A DNA stretch of 64,000 bases, taken from contig NZ_KE557306.1 in assembly GCF_000442275.2 (NCBI RefSeq), positions 1,150,959-1,214,958 on the forward strand, written 5' to 3'. The notes under the pieces are model-generated. The model was given only the letters and a program-made list of their open reading frames with translations, searched no databases and was not told the origin of the DNA. Position numbers and translations under genes: made by a program. This stretch comes from Litoreibacter arenae DSM 19593. GTDB taxonomy: Bacteria > Pseudomonadota > Alphaproteobacteria > Rhodobacterales > Rhodobacteraceae. Positions 8,424 to 16,618 of the stretch are shown in pieces; position 1 is the first letter of the stretch, and each line of letters opens with the position of its first letter.

Positions 8424-9472
8424 AGCAGGCGGCCCGAGTAGCGCACGCCGTCGCCAGCGGTCACGGCACCGATGCGGAACACCGTCTCGCCGGTGTCTTG
8501 CAACTGCGCTGTCAGGGCCTCAGCGGCACGCGGATCGACGACGAGCACCATGCCGATACCGGAGTTGAAGGTCTTGAGCATTTCAGCTTCTTCAATGCCC
8601 GCAACACTGGCCATCCACGAGAACACCCCCGGCAAATCCCATGTGCCAAGGTCGATCTCGGCGCCAAGTCCGTCGGGCAGCACGCGCGGCAGGTTCTCGG
8701 TCAGTCCGCCGCCGGTGATGTGGGCCAGCGCATGCACGCCCCCTGCCCGCACCGCACCGAGTGCGGATTTCACATAAAGGCGGGTCGGGGTCAAAAGCGC
8801 CTGCCCAAGGGACTGGCCGTCCGCAAACGGGGCCGCGTCGTCCCAGCCGTGGCCGGACGCCTCGACCACCTTGCGCACCAGGGAATAGCCGTTGGAGTGA
8901 ACTCCGCTCGATGCCAAACCGAGCAGAACGTCGCCGTCCGCCACGCCTGCCGGCAACGCGGTACCACGCTCCATAGCGCCAACCGCGAAGCCCGCGAGGT
9001 CGAAATCACCTTCGCTATACATGCCCGGCATTTCGGCAGTTTCCCCGCCAATCAAAGCACAGCCGGACGCAGCGCAACCCGTCGCAATCCCGTTGATGAT
9101 TGTCGTGGCGGTGTCGAGGTCCAGCTTTCCGGTGGCGAAGTAGTCGAGAAACAGCAAAGGCTCCGCGCCCTGGCAGACCAGATCATTGACGCACATCGCC
9201 ACCAGATCGACCCCGATGGTGTCGTAATGGCCGGTATCAATGGCGATGCGCAGCTTGGTGCCGACGCCATCGGTGGCGGAGACGAGGATGGGGTCTTTGA
9301 ACCCAGCGTCTTTCAGGTCGAACAGCGCGCCAAAGCCGCCCAACCCCTCCATAACGCCGGAGCGTTTCGTGGCCGCAGCCGCTGGCTTGATCCGGTCGAT
9401 CAGCGCGTTGCCTGCGTCGATATCCACACCGGCATCGGCATAGGTCAAACCGTTCTTCGGGGTCTTGGTCAT
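8420..9472 (-). CDS. purM: Phosphoribosylformylglycinamidine cyclo-ligase
   Basis: PurM (AIR synthase, 350 residues) closes the imidazole ring with ATP. It has the [21 protein letters not shown] start, the [12 protein letters not shown] motif, [13 protein letters not shown] (signature), [17 protein letters not shown] and [15 protein letters not shown]. It is the first gene of a purM-purN pair. Length is standard. Confidence 0.96.
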   Translation of the reverse strand: MTKTPKNGLTYADAGVDIDAGNALIDRIKPAAAATKRSGVMEGLGGFGALFDLKDAGFKDPILVSATDGVGTKLRIAIDTGHYDTIGVDLVAMCVNDLVCQGAEPLLFLDYFATGKLDLDTATTIINGIATGCAASGCALIGGETAEMPGMYSEGDFDLAGFAVGAMERGTALPAGVADGDVLLGLASSGVHSNGYSLVRKVVEASGHGWDDAAPFADGQSLGQALLTPTRLYVKSALGAVRAGGVHALAHITGGGLTENLPRVLPDGLGAEIDLGTWDLPGVFSWMASVAGIEEAEMLKTFNSGIGMVLVVDPRAAEALTAQLQDTGETVFRIGAVTAGDGVRYSGRLL

Positions 9473-9532
9473 GAGGTCACATCCGGCAGAAATGGAAGTT
9501 TGCGCCGACCTATCAAGCCCACGCCTGTGAGT

Positions 9533-10009
9533 CTATGGCTGCTTCTTGGCCGCCAGCTTTTCTTGCAGCTTCAACTCGTTTTTCGCGCCGAAAGCGAAGA
9601 AGAAGCGGCTGGCAAGCCAGTAGATGACAAATGCGACGGCAACGATGATGACCCAGCCCATCGCGCCAACAGCGCCAAGCAGGTCTGCGGCATCAGCCAA
9701 ACCCCCGAACGCCATTGAGAACACCAGATAAAAAGCGAGTCCCAATGTCGCGTTAATCGCCACGAACACGGCAGAGATTTTCCAGGCAAATCCGTTTTCC
9801 GGTCTTTGCTTGGTGCGCCGCGCATAGGTCTGACCCGCATCCATCGCGGGCACCAAAGCAGATACGATCGAGGCGCTGGAGCCCAGATCATAGCCCACGA
9901 AAATCTGGAGAAGATACGCAATGGCAAGGATTGCGATCATGGTGATCAACGACACCACTGCGTAACGTTTCAAAAGATATGCGGTGTCCACGGACAGTCC
10001 TTTCGCCAA
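9533..10009 (-). CDS. Four-helix membrane protein, ABZJ_00895-like
   Basis: The protein (158 residues from a TTG at 10009, or 152 from a GTG at 9991) has about four hydrophobic segments. They lie near residues 17-35, 42-56, 74-100 and 115-138, and a charged Lys-rich tail ends it. The layout resembles the ABZJ_00895 family of small inner-membrane proteins of unknown function. No clear ribosome site decides the start. It stands alone on the minus strand between purM and a tRNA gene. Confidence 0.7.
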   Translation of the reverse strand: MAKGLSVDTAYLLKRYAVVSLITMIAILAIAYLLQIFVGYDLGSSASIVSALVPAMDAGQTYARRTKQRPENGFAWKISAVFVAINATLGLAFYLVFSMAFGGLADAADLLGAVGAMGWVIIVAVAFVIYWLASRFFFAFGAKNELKLQEKLAAKKQP

Positions 10010-10097
10010 TACTAATGCCAGAAACCTACAAGCTGCGTATTTCGACTACCATAGAGACTTGACGCGGCGCGTCGGTCTGGTAGCCATCAGCCACAGG

Positions 10098-10174
10098 GGG
10101 CCTGTAGCTCAACTGGTTAGAGCAGAGCGCTCATAACGCTTTGGTTGCGGGTTCAAGTCCTGCCGGGCCTACCA
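10098..10174 (+). tRNA. tRNA with CAU anticodon (Ile2 or elongator Met)
   Basis: A full 77-nt cloverleaf including an encoded CCA: D arm GCTC...GAGC, anticodon stem GAGCG/CGCTT with loop CTCATAA (anticodon CAT), and T arm GCGGG-TTCAAGT-CCTGC. The acceptor stem pairs at six positions but has a G1-T72 wobble. The loop is compatible with either elongator Met or the lysidine-modified tRNA-Ile2. I lean to Ile2 from overall resemblance but cannot decide without a model. Confidence 0.9.
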
Positions 10175-10183
10175 TTCTCCCCT

Positions 10184-11503
10184 TTATCTTGGCAAAATCA
10201 GCTCCGCCTTCAGCCCACCGAGGGTTTCACTGTCGCCAAGGCGCAAGCTGCCCCCATGCGACCGTGCGACATCTGCCGCAATCGCCAACCCGAGCCCGAC
10301 GCCGGAGCCCGCATTCTGGTTACGTGATGCGTCCAACCGGGAGAAGGCTTTCACGGCCTGCTCGCGCTGAGCCTCCGGGATGCCGGGGCCGTCATCCTCG
10401 ACGCTGATCCGCAATGCGGTTTCCAGCACGGCGACCTCGACCCGCGCCCGCGTCCCATAGCGCACCGCGTTGTTGATCAGGTTTTCTACCGCGCGACGAA
10501 CCGAGAGCGGGCGGATTTTCATCGAAATCGCAGTGGCGGCGTCTGTCACCAACTCGACCCGCCGCCCCGCACGTTGTGCGTTAGCAACAACTTCAGAGAC
10601 CATTGCCACGGGATCGGTGCGCTCCAGTTCTTCCAGCGCGTCAGCCTTGGCAAAGTCCAGAAACGCCTCGATCAGCCGTTCCATATCGTCGACATCCCCG
10701 ATCAGGGCTTTCGTCTCCTCAGTCTCGGGTTGCATCGACAACCCCAACTTGAGCCGCGTGAGGGGCGTGCGCAGGTCGTGGCTGACGCCCGACAGCATCA
10801 GGGTGCGCTGCTCGATCTGACGTTCGATCCGTGCCCGCATATTGAGAAAAGCAGCGCCTGCCGAGCGTACTTCCGACGCGCCGCTGGGATAATACGGCTC
10901 GTGTCTTCCCTTGCCGAAGGCTTCCGCCGCGCGGGCCAGCCGTCGGATCGGGCGAAGCTGGTTGCGCAGGAACAGGTAGGAGATGATGGTCATCAGAATG
11001 GCCGTGAACAGCATCAACACCAAAAGCTGGTGCGGGTTTGTCGCCGCCACCCGACGCCGCGCGAACGAGACGTCCAGCACGCCTTTCGAGGTGTCCAAAC
11101 TGGCCTGAACGGTTTTATCAAGGCTGACCATATCCACGGCGCGCAACTCGTCAAATTGCTGGGCCAGCGTGTTGCGAATGGCGCGGCCGGACAAGTCCCA
11201 TATCCGCCGCCGCTCCGCCACCACTGTGCCAGGAAAGACCACGTCCATTTGAAGCGCCTCGGCCGCCGCCGTGACCTGCTCCCCGGCCAAAGCTACATCC
11301 GGGGCATCCTCAACGATGTCCAACAAAAGCTCCAACTCCACGGAAATGTTCTGCGTCATTTGCGCGGTGACCCCTTCGTAGAGGCGTTGAATGAACGCGA
11401 AGGAGACGACCAGCTGGATGGTGACGATCGGCACCAGCAAGATCAACGCCGCCCGCCCGTAGAGGCTTCGCGGCAGGTAGCGTTTGATGGAAAACCGTGT
11501 CAT
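10184..11503 (-). CDS. EnvZ-like sensor histidine kinase (orphan here)
   Basis: The 439-residue inner-membrane kinase has a membrane helix at about 17-37, a ~120-residue periplasmic domain and a second helix at about 160-180. A HAMP region (about 180-233) leads to an H-box SGVSHDLRTPLTRLKL with phospho-acceptor His242. The ATP-binding domain shows an N box (ENLINNAVRYG), a G1 box (EDDGPGIP) and a G2 box (GSGVGLGLAIAADVA). It resembles EnvZ/CenK-type kinases of Rhodobacterales, which act on OmpR-family regulators of envelope genes. No response regulator is adjacent, and a divergent hydrolase gene starts 41 nt upstream. Confidence 0.9.
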   Translation of the reverse strand: MTRFSIKRYLPRSLYGRAALILLVPIVTIQLVVSFAFIQRLYEGVTAQMTQNISVELELLLDIVEDAPDVALAGEQVTAAAEALQMDVVFPGTVVAERRRIWDLSGRAIRNTLAQQFDELRAVDMVSLDKTVQASLDTSKGVLDVSFARRRVAATNPHQLLVLMLFTAILMTIISYLFLRNQLRPIRRLARAAEAFGKGRHEPYYPSGASEVRSAGAAFLNMRARIERQIEQRTLMLSGVSHDLRTPLTRLKLGLSMQPETEETKALIGDVDDMERLIEAFLDFAKADALEELERTDPVAMVSEVVANAQRAGRRVELVTDAATAISMKIRPLSVRRAVENLINNAVRYGTRARVEVAVLETALRISVEDDGPGIPEAQREQAVKAFSRLDASRNQNAGSGVGLGLAIAADVARSHGGSLRLGDSETLGGLKAELILPR

Positions 11504-11544
11504 GAAGCGGACCGTAAAGCCCCTTTGCCCAAAGGAAAAGAGCG

Positions 11545-12465
11545 ATGGCGACCGTCACACCCGACACCCGCAAGGCTGGCGCGATCACGCAACTTGCGCC
11601 CGGCCTGCGCTGTATCCTTGCCCCGAACGCGTCGCCGATGACTTATACCGGCACAAACACCTATCTCCTCGGCACCCGCGACATCGCCGTGATCGACCCC
11701 GGCCCCCCCGACGAAGCACATCTGGAGGCTATCCTTGGTGCTCTCGACGCCCATCAACGCATAAGCCACATCATGGTAACCCACTCCCATATCGACCACT
11801 CGCCTCTGGCGATGGTGCTCGCGCAGATTACAGGGGCGAAGGTTTATGGCTTTGGCGACAGCCGGGCCGGTCGCGCACCGGTGATGGCGTCGTTCACGGA
11901 TGTCGGGGGGGGCGAAGGCGTGGACGCGACCTTCATGCCTGATATTTCGCTGGCCCATGAGGATTGCGTGAGCGGGTCCGACTGGTCCTTAACCGCGCTA
12001 CACACTCCGGGCCACATGGGAAACCACTTGTGTTTTCACTGGCCTCAGGGCGACGCGATTTTCACCGGCGACCTGGTGATGGGCTGGGCCACATCCATGG
12101 TGTCGCCACCGGACGGCCACCTGACCGACTTCATGATCTCGCTTGAAATGCTGGCAGCACGGAACGGCGACGAGATCTATTACAGCGGACATGGACAGCC
12201 AATCACCGCCCCGGTCGAACGTTTGCAAGAACTGCTGTCCCATCGCCGAATGCGCGAGACCCAGATCCTCGACGCCCTGCGTCGCGAGCCCTTGACGCCA
12301 AAGACGCTGACCGACCGGATCTACACCGACATAAACCCCGCCCTTCTGCGCGCCGCGGAACGGAACGTCCTCGCACATCTCATCGACCTGACCGAGCGCA
12401 AAAAGGTGAAACCGGACGGAAAACTGGGGACTTCAGCGGTGTTCTCGTTGATCACTGAATTTTAG
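11545..12465 (+). CDS. Metallo-beta-lactamase-fold hydrolase (LACTB2-like)
   Basis: The 306-residue protein has the zinc-binding motif His80-x-His82-x-Asp84-His85 (THSHIDHSP), a further metal ligand in TPGHMGNHLC, the bridging Asp in FTGDLVMG and the final His in YYSGHGQPI. A C-terminal winged-helix-like segment (about 225-300, HRRMRETQILDAL) is typical of the LACTB2/RNase-like subgroup. Substrate is unknown; hydrolysis of an ester or phosphodiester is expected. It is divergent from the kinase gene and followed by tRNA-Asn. Confidence 0.88.
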   Translation: MATVTPDTRKAGAITQLAPGLRCILAPNASPMTYTGTNTYLLGTRDIAVIDPGPPDEAHLEAILGALDAHQRISHIMVTHSHIDHSPLAMVLAQITGAKVYGFGDSRAGRAPVMASFTDVGGGEGVDATFMPDISLAHEDCVSGSDWSLTALHTPGHMGNHLCFHWPQGDAIFTGDLVMGWATSMVSPPDGHLTDFMISLEMLAARNGDEIYYSGHGQPITAPVERLQELLSHRRMRETQILDALRREPLTPKTLTDRIYTDINPALLRAAERNVLAHLIDLTERKKVKPDGKLGTSAVFSLITEF

Positions 12466-12517
12466 TTGAAATCGCCCTTTACGACCCAAATCTTGCTTGC
12501 TATACGCGCCTCACCGT

Positions 12518-12592
12518 TCCGGCGTAGCTCAGCGGTAGAGCAGTTGACTGTTAATCAATTGGTCGTAGGTTCGATCCCTACCGCCGGAGCCA
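12518..12592 (+). tRNA. tRNA-Asn (GTT)
   Basis: A complete cloverleaf with encoded CCA: acceptor TCCGGCG/CGCCGGA, D arm GCTC...GAGC, anticodon stem GTTGA/TCAAT with loop CTGTTAA (anticodon GTT), and T arm GTAGG-TTCGATC-CCTAC. Confidence 0.96.
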
Positions 12593-12926
12593 ATTTCCCC
12601 GCAAAACTCTGAAAACACAGCATTTCAGATTTAAGCCTAGATGAATTAGGGCGATATGAGCGCAAGAGCTGGTGTGCAAATGGCAAATAGCGCGCAGTTG
12701 AGCTGGGAAATTCATGCTTCTCTGCCCCGACGCCAACATCAAACCGTCCTGACACAGGTTCTGTTATGCTGATAGCGCCTGTAACTCAGGCTCTGCACGC
12801 GTATCCTGTGAAATGTGACATCTCGACGAGCCGTAGGTGCGAACGGGAGGCGGTCCGCCGTCAGATGTCAACGGATCAGACGTCTTTGCCCTTGCAGGCG
12901 CGCTTGGTGCATGAATACGTTGGCTC
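12593..12926. other. Intergenic stretch without a gene
   Basis: These 334 nt between tRNA-Asn and uxaC hold no convincing gene. A short hairpin GCCTG-TAACT-CAGGC lies near 12778-12792. A minus-strand frame ending in AVGIEPTTN is a product of the antisense tRNA sequence. No integrase or direct repeat of the tRNA 3' end was noticed. Confidence 0.6.
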
Positions 12927-14327
12927 ATGAGTGACACGCTTCTGTATCCTGACCGACTTCTCCCCTCGGAACCCAGTGCACTTGCAATTGCCCGAGCGCT
13001 GTTCAAGACCATCGAACATCTACCGATTGTATCTCCGCACGGACACACCGACCCGCGGTGGTGGGGGGGAAACGCTGCATTTGCAGATGCTACCGAGCTG
13101 TTTGTCATCCCGGATCACTATGTGGTTCGCATGATGGTCAGTCAGGGTATTTCCTTCGAAGCGCTTGGCATCGGCAAAGGAGCGGAACGTGACCGACGGA
13201 AGATCTGGCGGACCTTTGCAGAACACTACCACCTCTACCGCGGCACGCCTTCACGGCTATGGGTCGATCACGCCCTAAGTGTCGTATTTGGTATCCCGCA
13301 GCGACTGTCGGTCGAGACTGCCGACGACACATTCGACGCGATCAACGAGAAGCTTTTGCAGGATGATTACCGTCCGCGTGCGCTCTATGACCGGTTCGGA
13401 ATAGAGGTGATCGCGACCACCGACGGCGCGTTGGACGATCTGAAATGGCATGACGAAGCGCGTCAAAGCGACTGGAGCGGGCGGGTGGTGCCGACCTATC
13501 GCCCCGATGCAGTGACCGACCCGGAGTTCGAGGGGTTTGCAGAAAACCTGATCCGGTTTGGTGAGATTACCGGTTGCGACACAAGCAGCTGGACAGGCTA
13601 TCTTGAGGCGCACCGCACCCGTCGAAAGTTCTTCCTGTCCAAAGGTGCGACGGCGACCGATCACGGACATCCCACCGCCCTGACGGCGGATTTGACCAGC
13701 TCTGAAGCGGAAACGCTATGGAGGCGCATCAACTCCGGCGATGCGACTGCTGCGGATGCAGAGGTGTTCCGGGCGCAAATGCTGACGGAATTTGCCCGTA
13801 TGTCTTGCGAGGACGGGCTGGTCATGCAGTTGCATGCTGGATCTCATCGCAACCACAATGACCATGTTTTCGGAGCCTATGGCCGCGACCGGGGTTTTGA
13901 CATACCGCGCAGGACCGGTTTCGTGGAAGAACTGCGACCGTTATTAAACGCCGTTGGCATGGACACGCGACTGACCCTCGTGCTGTTCACACTTGACGAG
14001 TCCACATATGCGCGGGAACTTGCGCCGCTTGCCGGCGCATATCCGAGCCTGCGGCTCGGGCCGCCATGGTGGTTCCATGACAGCTTCGAAGGGATGCGCC
14101 GTTTCCGCGAAGCGACAACCGAGACGGCCGGCTTTTTCAACACGGCAGGCTTCAATGACGATACCCGTGCGCTATGCTCGATCCCTGCCCGCCACGATGT
14201 GGCACGCCGCTGTGACTGTGCCTATCTTGCCGAGCTTGTCACGACCCATCGACTTGACGAAGACGAGGCTTTCGCGCTGGCGCCCCTTCTGGCGAATGGC
14301 CTCGCGCGAGAGACTTATAAACTCTGA
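12927..14327 (+). CDS. uxaC: Glucuronate/galacturonate isomerase
   Basis: The 466-residue protein matches uronate isomerase. It has the metal-binding His38-x-His40 in VSPHGHTDPRWW, then SGRVVPTYRPD, the LTEFARMSCEDGLVMQLHAGSHRNHN region and the C-terminal IPARHDVARRCDCAYLAELV. It converts D-glucuronate to fructuronate (or galacturonate to tagaturonate), the entry step for hexuronate use. No other uxu/uxa, kdg or transporter gene is nearby, which is unusual for a catabolic isomerase. The ribosome site is weak. Confidence 0.93.
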   Translation: MSDTLLYPDRLLPSEPSALAIARALFKTIEHLPIVSPHGHTDPRWWGGNAAFADATELFVIPDHYVVRMMVSQGISFEALGIGKGAERDRRKIWRTFAEHYHLYRGTPSRLWVDHALSVVFGIPQRLSVETADDTFDAINEKLLQDDYRPRALYDRFGIEVIATTDGALDDLKWHDEARQSDWSGRVVPTYRPDAVTDPEFEGFAENLIRFGEITGCDTSSWTGYLEAHRTRRKFFLSKGATATDHGHPTALTADLTSSEAETLWRRINSGDATAADAEVFRAQMLTEFARMSCEDGLVMQLHAGSHRNHNDHVFGAYGRDRGFDIPRRTGFVEELRPLLNAVGMDTRLTLVLFTLDESTYARELAPLAGAYPSLRLGPPWWFHDSFEGMRRFREATTETAGFFNTAGFNDDTRALCSIPARHDVARRCDCAYLAELVTTHRLDEDEAFALAPLLANGLARETYKL

Positions 14328-14349
14328 ACTCTTACCGCATGGACCTAGC

Positions 14350-15897
14350 TTACATTCCCCGTAGGTCCTGCGCGTAGAGGTGGTAAATCTTCGGGTCGAA
14401 AATCGAATTTACCGGCACCGGCTTGCGGGGCATCAGATCGGACGAAAAGACTTGGGCGGCCGCAAAGCTGTCAGAAGACATGGATCGCAACCCTTGGGGA
14501 AACGGGCGCATAGAATTGCCCTCGCCCTTGCTGGCAAGGTGAAAACCCCAAATCCCGAAGGAAGGGATTGGCGTCTGATAGCTGACTATTTCCGGGAACA
14601 TCTCTTCAAGCGTTTTGGCCACGGTCCAATAGGAATGGGTCGCAAAGAAGGGTGAGGAACTTTGGCTGACCAAACTCGCGTCGTCGGTCATGATTGCCGC
14701 GACCATGGCGTAGAACTCCACCGAGTAGAGCTTGGCCAGCGCCTCGTTATGCGGGTCGGGAAAGTCGATGATAATCCGGTCATAGACCTCTGTGCTGTCC
14801 TTCACATAGACGAAGGCGTCCATGTTGTGGATATGCACCTTGGGGGAAGCCAGCGAGTTGCCGTTGAGGCGGGTAATGGGCGCAAACTCGGTGCCGAGCT
14901 TGGTCATTTCGGGATCCAGATCGACCAGATCAATGCGCGTGACGCTCGGGTATTTCAACACCTCGCGCACGGCTAGACCATCACCGCCGCCGAGGATCAG
15001 CACCTTTTCGGGCGGTTTTCCCCAGCTGAGGACGGGATGCACCAAGGCCTCGTGGTAGCGGTATTCGTCCATCTCGGCGAACTGCAAATGTCCGTCGATG
15101 AACAGCCGGACATCGCCGTTGTTCCACGTATTTGTCACCACCAACGACTGGTAAGCTGACTGCTTGCGCCATACAACACGGTCAAAATACAGGTGATCCT
15201 GCGCGAAGGCGGTGATCTTTCCCGCCAGCAAGGTCAGCGCCACCAAACCGACGATTGTAGCGACCACATAGGCCAGAATCCGGTTCGGCGCGTCGAAGTG
15301 ATCGCGCAGCCAGAGCACACTGAACAGCGCGACCATGGCGTTGATCAGGCCAATGGCGAAGGACGCGGTGATCAGACCCAAGGAAGGCAGCAGCAATATC
15401 GGAAAGGCGACCGAGCCGATCAAGGCACCCAGATAGTCGAGCGACAGCACGTCCGCCAATGACTCCCGCGTGGTGGAGCGTTGCGACAGTACCCGTGTCA
15501 GGATCGGGATCTCCAAGCCCACCAAGAAGCCGATGGTCGAGATGAAGGCAAACATGCCCACGGTGTAGAACCACGGGGCGGTCGGGAAGAGCATGAACAG
15601 CGAGATGCTGCACAAGCCACCGACCAGAGCCAAGATCAGCTCGATATAGACAAAGGCCTGAATCAGATTGCCGCCAATGAACCGCGACACGTAGGACCCT
15701 ATTCCCATCGCAAACATGAAGAAACCGATAGTCAGGGAGAATTGGTACACGGAATTGCCCAGCAGATAACTGGAGACGGTGCCGATGATCAACTCATAGA
15801 CGATACCACACAGGGCGACGACGAGGATTGAACACAGAAGGACAAGGGCCTGCTTGCGCGGCAAGGAGGTGTAGTCAAAATCTTTGGTCTGGGACAC
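14350..15897 (-). CDS. Membrane-embedded spermidine synthase-like aminopropyltransferase
   Basis: The 515-residue protein fuses a six- to seven-helix membrane domain (about residues 17-225, LVLLCSILVVALCGIVYELI onward) to a SpeE-like catalytic domain. The catalytic part shows HLQFAEMDEYRYHEALVHP, VLILGGGDGLAVREVLKY (SAM/dcSAM loop), DLVDLDPEM and IIIDFPDPHNEALAKLYS with the active-site Asp. It should move an aminopropyl group from decarboxylated SAM, made by the SpeD encoded upstream, to an amine acceptor at the membrane. The stop region can form a hairpin with arms GGACCTA/TAGGTCC (14341-14368). Confidence 0.88.
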   Translation of the reverse strand: MSQTKDFDYTSLPRKQALVLLCSILVVALCGIVYELIIGTVSSYLLGNSVYQFSLTIGFFMFAMGIGSYVSRFIGGNLIQAFVYIELILALVGGLCSISLFMLFPTAPWFYTVGMFAFISTIGFLVGLEIPILTRVLSQRSTTRESLADVLSLDYLGALIGSVAFPILLLPSLGLITASFAIGLINAMVALFSVLWLRDHFDAPNRILAYVVATIVGLVALTLLAGKITAFAQDHLYFDRVVWRKQSAYQSLVVTNTWNNGDVRLFIDGHLQFAEMDEYRYHEALVHPVLSWGKPPEKVLILGGGDGLAVREVLKYPSVTRIDLVDLDPEMTKLGTEFAPITRLNGNSLASPKVHIHNMDAFVYVKDSTEVYDRIIIDFPDPHNEALAKLYSVEFYAMVAAIMTDDASLVSQSSSPFFATHSYWTVAKTLEEMFPEIVSYQTPIPSFGIWGFHLASKGEGNSMRPFPQGLRSMSSDSFAAAQVFSSDLMPRKPVPVNSIFDPKIYHLYAQDLRGM

Positions 15898-15930
15898 GCA
15901 GGAATGCTCCGCAGCGAGAGGTTTTGCATG

Positions 15931-15965
15931 AAAAAGGCCCAGTGCGGATTACGCAACTGGGCCTT
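15931..15965 (-). terminator. Intrinsic terminator inside the polyamine operon
   Basis: Arms AAGGCCCAGT / ACTGGGCCTT with an inner TGCG/CGCA extension are followed on the minus strand by TTTTT. It lies between the EF-hand-like gene and the SpeE-like gene, so it may limit expression of the latter. Confidence 0.8.
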
Positions 15966-15984
15966 GGCTTGACTTGAGGCAGAA

Positions 15985-16572
15985 TTACTTGCCCGCGCGC
16001 GGACCACCCGAGCGTGCGGAGGATGGCGCACGGTAGCTGCTGCGCGGGGTCACGTTGCGGTTGTTGAAGCTGCCCTTGGCCACGCCTGCACCGCGCTGGC
16101 GCGACAGCAGATTGCCAAGCAGAACGCCCGCCAGCAGGCCGGTGCCGGAGAAACGCAGACCGGACGAGTTACCGGCCACATCGGTGGCGATCAGGCGCTT
16201 GTTCTCTTCGTCGATCTCGACGGTAAACACCTTGCCCTCGCCTTCATCCTGCACGCCGTTGGCATTCTCGTCAGCAAAGCCCAAGAAGGTCGCGTCTTTC
16301 TGCACTTCAAGGCCAAGGGTCTTGTCATAGAAAGGCGGTGCAGAGTTCAGCACTTCGGTAAAGAAGCCGGTGAACTGGCCCATCTCGTTATCAGCAACCT
16401 CGGTGATGTTGTTTTCTTTCAGGTAGCCGTCATAGCGGATCAGCGCGAATTCGGTGCGGTCAAGAACCTGACCCAGATCTGCCGTCTGCTCGGACTTGTC
16501 GCCGAAAAGCATCGGGAGGCCGACGAAAGCCACGATGGCGACGATTGCAATAAGTTTAATTTTTCCAAGCAT
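15985..16572 (-). CDS. Single-helix membrane protein with EF-hand-like loop
   Basis: The 195-residue protein has one N-terminal membrane helix (residues 5-23, with Gly and Pro inside it). A globular domain follows, carrying DENANGVQDEGEG (about residues 101-113), which looks like a calcium-binding DxNxNGxxD loop. Next is a glycine-rich hydrophobic stretch (GTGLLAGVLLGNLLS) and a basic Ser/Arg/Gly-rich tail. The tail recalls YgiB/DUF1190-type proteins that neighbour glutathionylspermidine-synthase-like genes, but I cannot assign the family. It is the third gene of the speD operon. Confidence 0.75.
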   Translation of the reverse strand: MLGKIKLIAIVAIVAFVGLPMLFGDKSEQTADLGQVLDRTEFALIRYDGYLKENNITEVADNEMGQFTGFFTEVLNSAPPFYDKTLGLEVQKDATFLGFADENANGVQDEGEGKVFTVEIDEENKRLIATDVAGNSSGLRFSGTGLLAGVLLGNLLSRQRGAGVAKGSFNNRNVTPRSSYRAPSSARSGGPRAGK

Positions 16573-16618
16573 TAATTAGATTCCTGTTTCTTGATACGTT
16601 CGCGTAGGTAAATGCGTT

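Noticed and set aside
8267-9718. 483-codon plus-strand frame
   Set aside because: Antisense to purN and purM; composition is Arg/His/Gln-rich as expected for a shadow of a GC-rich gene.
12555-12755. Minus-strand frame ending in AVGIEPTTN
   Set aside because: This C-terminus is the well-known mistranslation of an antisense tRNA; it overlaps tRNA-Asn.
12593-12926. tRNA-linked integration site for a mobile element
   Set aside because: No integrase gene and no repeat of the tRNA-Asn 3' end was seen downstream.
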